The translations under genes were made by a program, and so were the position numbers. Of a stretch of 7,424 nucleotides of DNA, positions 6,196 through 7,424 are shown piece by piece. Origin of the DNA: RBG-16-66-20 sp035499575 (GTDB lineage: Bacteria; Pseudomonadota; Gammaproteobacteria; Burkholderiales; SG8-39); assembly GCA_035499575.1 (NCBI GenBank), contig DATJYN010000032.1, forward strand, positions 1-7,424, written 5' to 3'. The stretch's first letter is position 1; every line of letters begins with the position of its first letter. The notes beneath the pieces were generated by a model that was given only the letters and a program-made list of their open reading frames with translations, had not been told where the DNA came from and made no database searches.

Positions 6196-7047
6196 ATGGC
6201 GATCGTTGATTTCCCGGACCGGAAGTATCTGATCGACGCGCCGGCGCTGCGCGACCGGCTGAACGATGTCACGTTGCTCGACCTGCGCCCGGCGGAAGAC
6301 TACGCGCTCGGCCACATCGAGGGCAGCCGCCATCTCGACATCTACGGCGTGAGCCTGAGCGACTCTTCGCAAGCGCCGCTGAATGCGTTCCTGAACATCT
6401 TCAAGACGCTGTTCGGCAGCCGCGGCGCGACGATACAGAAGCCGGTGGCGGTCTACGACCACGAAAGCGGCGAGCGCGCTTCGCGCGCGGTGTGGCTGCT
6501 CGCGGTGCTCGGTCATCCGGGCGCCAGGCTGCTCGACGGCGGCACACAGGCGTGGACTGCGGCGGGCAACCGCCTCGCACGCCTGGCGCAGGCCCCCGCC
6601 CCCGTGGACCCGGCCAAGGCACCGCCGACAGCGCCGCCGTTCCGCGGCGAGACCAATCCTGAATTCCTCGCCACGCGCTTCGACGTGCTGAAGGCGATCG
6701 GCGACCCGGGCAGCGTGATCGTAGACGTGCGGCGGGAGTCCGAATACCGGGGCACCGAAAAACGCGCTCGCCGCTCAGGGACGATTCCGGGCGCGGTGCA
6801 TGTCTTCTGGCGCGAGCATCTGGATGAAAACGGTGCGTTCCGTCCCGCGGGCGAGATCCGCAAGCTCTACGAGTCGCGAGGCGTGACCCCGGACAAGGCC
6901 GTGATCCCCTTGTGCCACGGCGGCTACCGCTCCGCCAGCACCTTCATTGCACTAAAGTCGCTCGGTTACCCGCGCGTGCGGAACTACATCTCGTCATGGG
7001 CCGAGTGGGGCAACCGCGATGACACTCCCGTCGTCAAGCCGGTCTAG
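6196..7047 (+). CDS. Tandem-rhodanese sulfurtransferase (SseA-like)
   Basis: This cytoplasmic enzyme should transfer sulfur from a donor such as thiosulfate or 3-mercaptopyruvate to an acceptor through a cysteine persulfide. The 283-residue protein has two rhodanese domains, about 10-130 and 155-280. The N-terminal domain shows LLDLRPAEDYALGHIEGSRH (27-46) but has YDHESGERASR in place of an active-site cysteine loop, the normal non-catalytic state. The C-terminal domain has IVDVRRESEYRG (175-186), GTIPGAVHVFW and the catalytic loop C240-H-G-G-Y-R. That loop differs from both bovine rhodanese (CRKGVT) and mercaptopyruvate sulfurtransferase (CG-x-GVT), so the donor cannot be assigned. There is no export signal. 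CAGGGGAG at 6176-6183 is a plausible ribosome binding site 12 bases before the ATG. The stop shares a CTAG palindrome with the stop of ribE. Confidence 0.92.
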   Translation: MAIVDFPDRKYLIDAPALRDRLNDVTLLDLRPAEDYALGHIEGSRHLDIYGVSLSDSSQAPLNAFLNIFKTLFGSRGATIQKPVAVYDHESGERASRAVWLLAVLGHPGARLLDGGTQAWTAAGNRLARLAQAPAPVDPAKAPPTAPPFRGETNPEFLATRFDVLKAIGDPGSVIVDVRRESEYRGTEKRARRSGTIPGAVHVFWREHLDENGAFRPAGEIRKLYESRGVTPDKAVIPLCHGGYRSASTFIALKSLGYPRVRNYISSWAEWGNRDDTPVVKPV

Positions 7048-7424
7048 CGCAGCCGTTCGACGTAGCGTGCGATCAGATCGACTTCGAGGTTGACCGGGTC
7101 ACCCTTCGCCAAGCGCCCGAGCGTGGTGACTTTCAGGGTGTGCGGGATCAGGTTCACTTCGAAAGTCCGGCCCTTTACGCGGTTCACCGTCAGGCTCACG
7201 CCGTCAATGCAGATGGAGCCTTTGCGCGCGACGTAGCGGGCGAGTTTCTTCGGTGCTTCGAAGGTGTATACGCTCTTCTTGACCCCGATCAGCCGCGCGA
7301 CGCCGTCCACGTGGCCGGTGACGAGATGGCCGCCGAGTTTGTCGCCGAGGCCGAGGGATTTCTCGAGGTTCACGCGGCCCGGACGGTCGAGGCCCGCGGT
7401 GACGCGCAGGGTTTCCTTGGAAAC
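7044..7424 (-). CDS. ribE: Riboflavin synthase (alpha subunit), 5' end outside window
   Basis: Riboflavin synthase dismutates two molecules of 6,7-dimethyl-8-ribityllumazine to riboflavin plus a pyrimidinedione, the last step of riboflavin synthesis. The frame is open to the right edge, so the 126 visible residues are the C-terminal part of a protein usually about 200 residues long. They include the end of the N-terminal barrel with VNLEKSLGLGDKLGGHLVTGHVDG (18-41 of the visible part), then the C-terminal barrel with GSICIDGVSLTVNRV (69-83), NLIPHTLKVTTL (91-102) and DPVNLEVDLIARYVERL at the end. The GTG encoding V18 of the visible part is internal, not a start, because homology continues upstream of it. 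The usual neighbours ribD or ribBA would lie to the right of the window; downstream the gene meets the sulfurtransferase convergently with a 4-base overlap. Confidence 0.97.
   Translation of the reverse strand, partial: VSKETLRVTAGLDRPGRVNLEKSLGLGDKLGGHLVTGHVDGVARLIGVKKSVYTFEAPKKLARYVARKGSICIDGVSLTVNRVKGRTFEVNLIPHTLKVTTLGRLAKGDPVNLEVDLIARYVERLR

Noticed and set aside
5742..6272. Open reading frame continuing hrpA by 177 codons upstream of 5741
   Set aside because: It runs antisense through the whole PPC gene and into the sulfurtransferase start, shows no HrpA-like sequence, and its composition is that of a GC-rich shadow frame.
7371..7373. GTG as the start of a short 109-residue protein
   Set aside because: Riboflavin synthase homology continues upstream of it to the window edge, so the codon is internal.

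Overview
The window looks like an ordinary chromosomal segment from a GC-rich proteobacterium, most likely a betaproteobacterium. I infer this from the strong codon bias toward G/C at third positions, an OxyR that aligns residue-for-residue with the E. coli protein, a peroxiredoxin-oxyR divergent pair, and a proteobacterial-type HrpA. No species can be named from this alone. I see no mobile elements, tRNA or rRNA genes, CRISPR arrays or recent-transfer signatures, and coding density is very high: no gene-free stretch exceeds about 100 bases.

Layout, left to right. (1) Positions 1-336, minus: the first 112 residues of a Prx5-type peroxiredoxin whose C-terminus runs off the left edge. (2) 337-437: a compact divergent control region. 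It holds a good minus-strand promoter for the peroxiredoxin, a plus-strand TATAAT box for oxyR, and a four-tetramer OxyR-type site (403-439) placed where a LysR-type activator of the peroxiredoxin should sit and where it would cover oxyR's own promoter and start codon. (3) 438-1337, plus: oxyR, with both redox cysteines. (4) 1345-2091, minus: an EI24/CysZ-type membrane protein, overlapping (5) 2088-5741, minus: hrpA, a DEAH-box RNA helicase. These two form an ATGA-overlapping operon convergent with oxyR. (6) 5742-5792: a 51-base divergent spacer. (7) 5793-6191, plus: a PPC/DUF296 domain protein, followed 4 bases later by (8) 6196-7047, plus: a tandem-rhodanese sulfurtransferase. (9) 7044-7424, minus: the C-terminal two thirds of riboflavin synthase (ribE), whose stop codon is the reverse complement of the sulfurtransferase stop within one CTAG palindrome.

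The clearest functional unit is the left one. OxyR would sense peroxide through C199/C208, switch on the divergent peroxiredoxin and restrain its own synthesis from a single operator. The hrpA-EI24 operon and the PPC-sulfurtransferase pair are linked by position, but the sequence does not establish shared function. I found no convincing undescribed system. The most informative signals are regulatory: the OxyR operator and the nearly absent oxyR leader.
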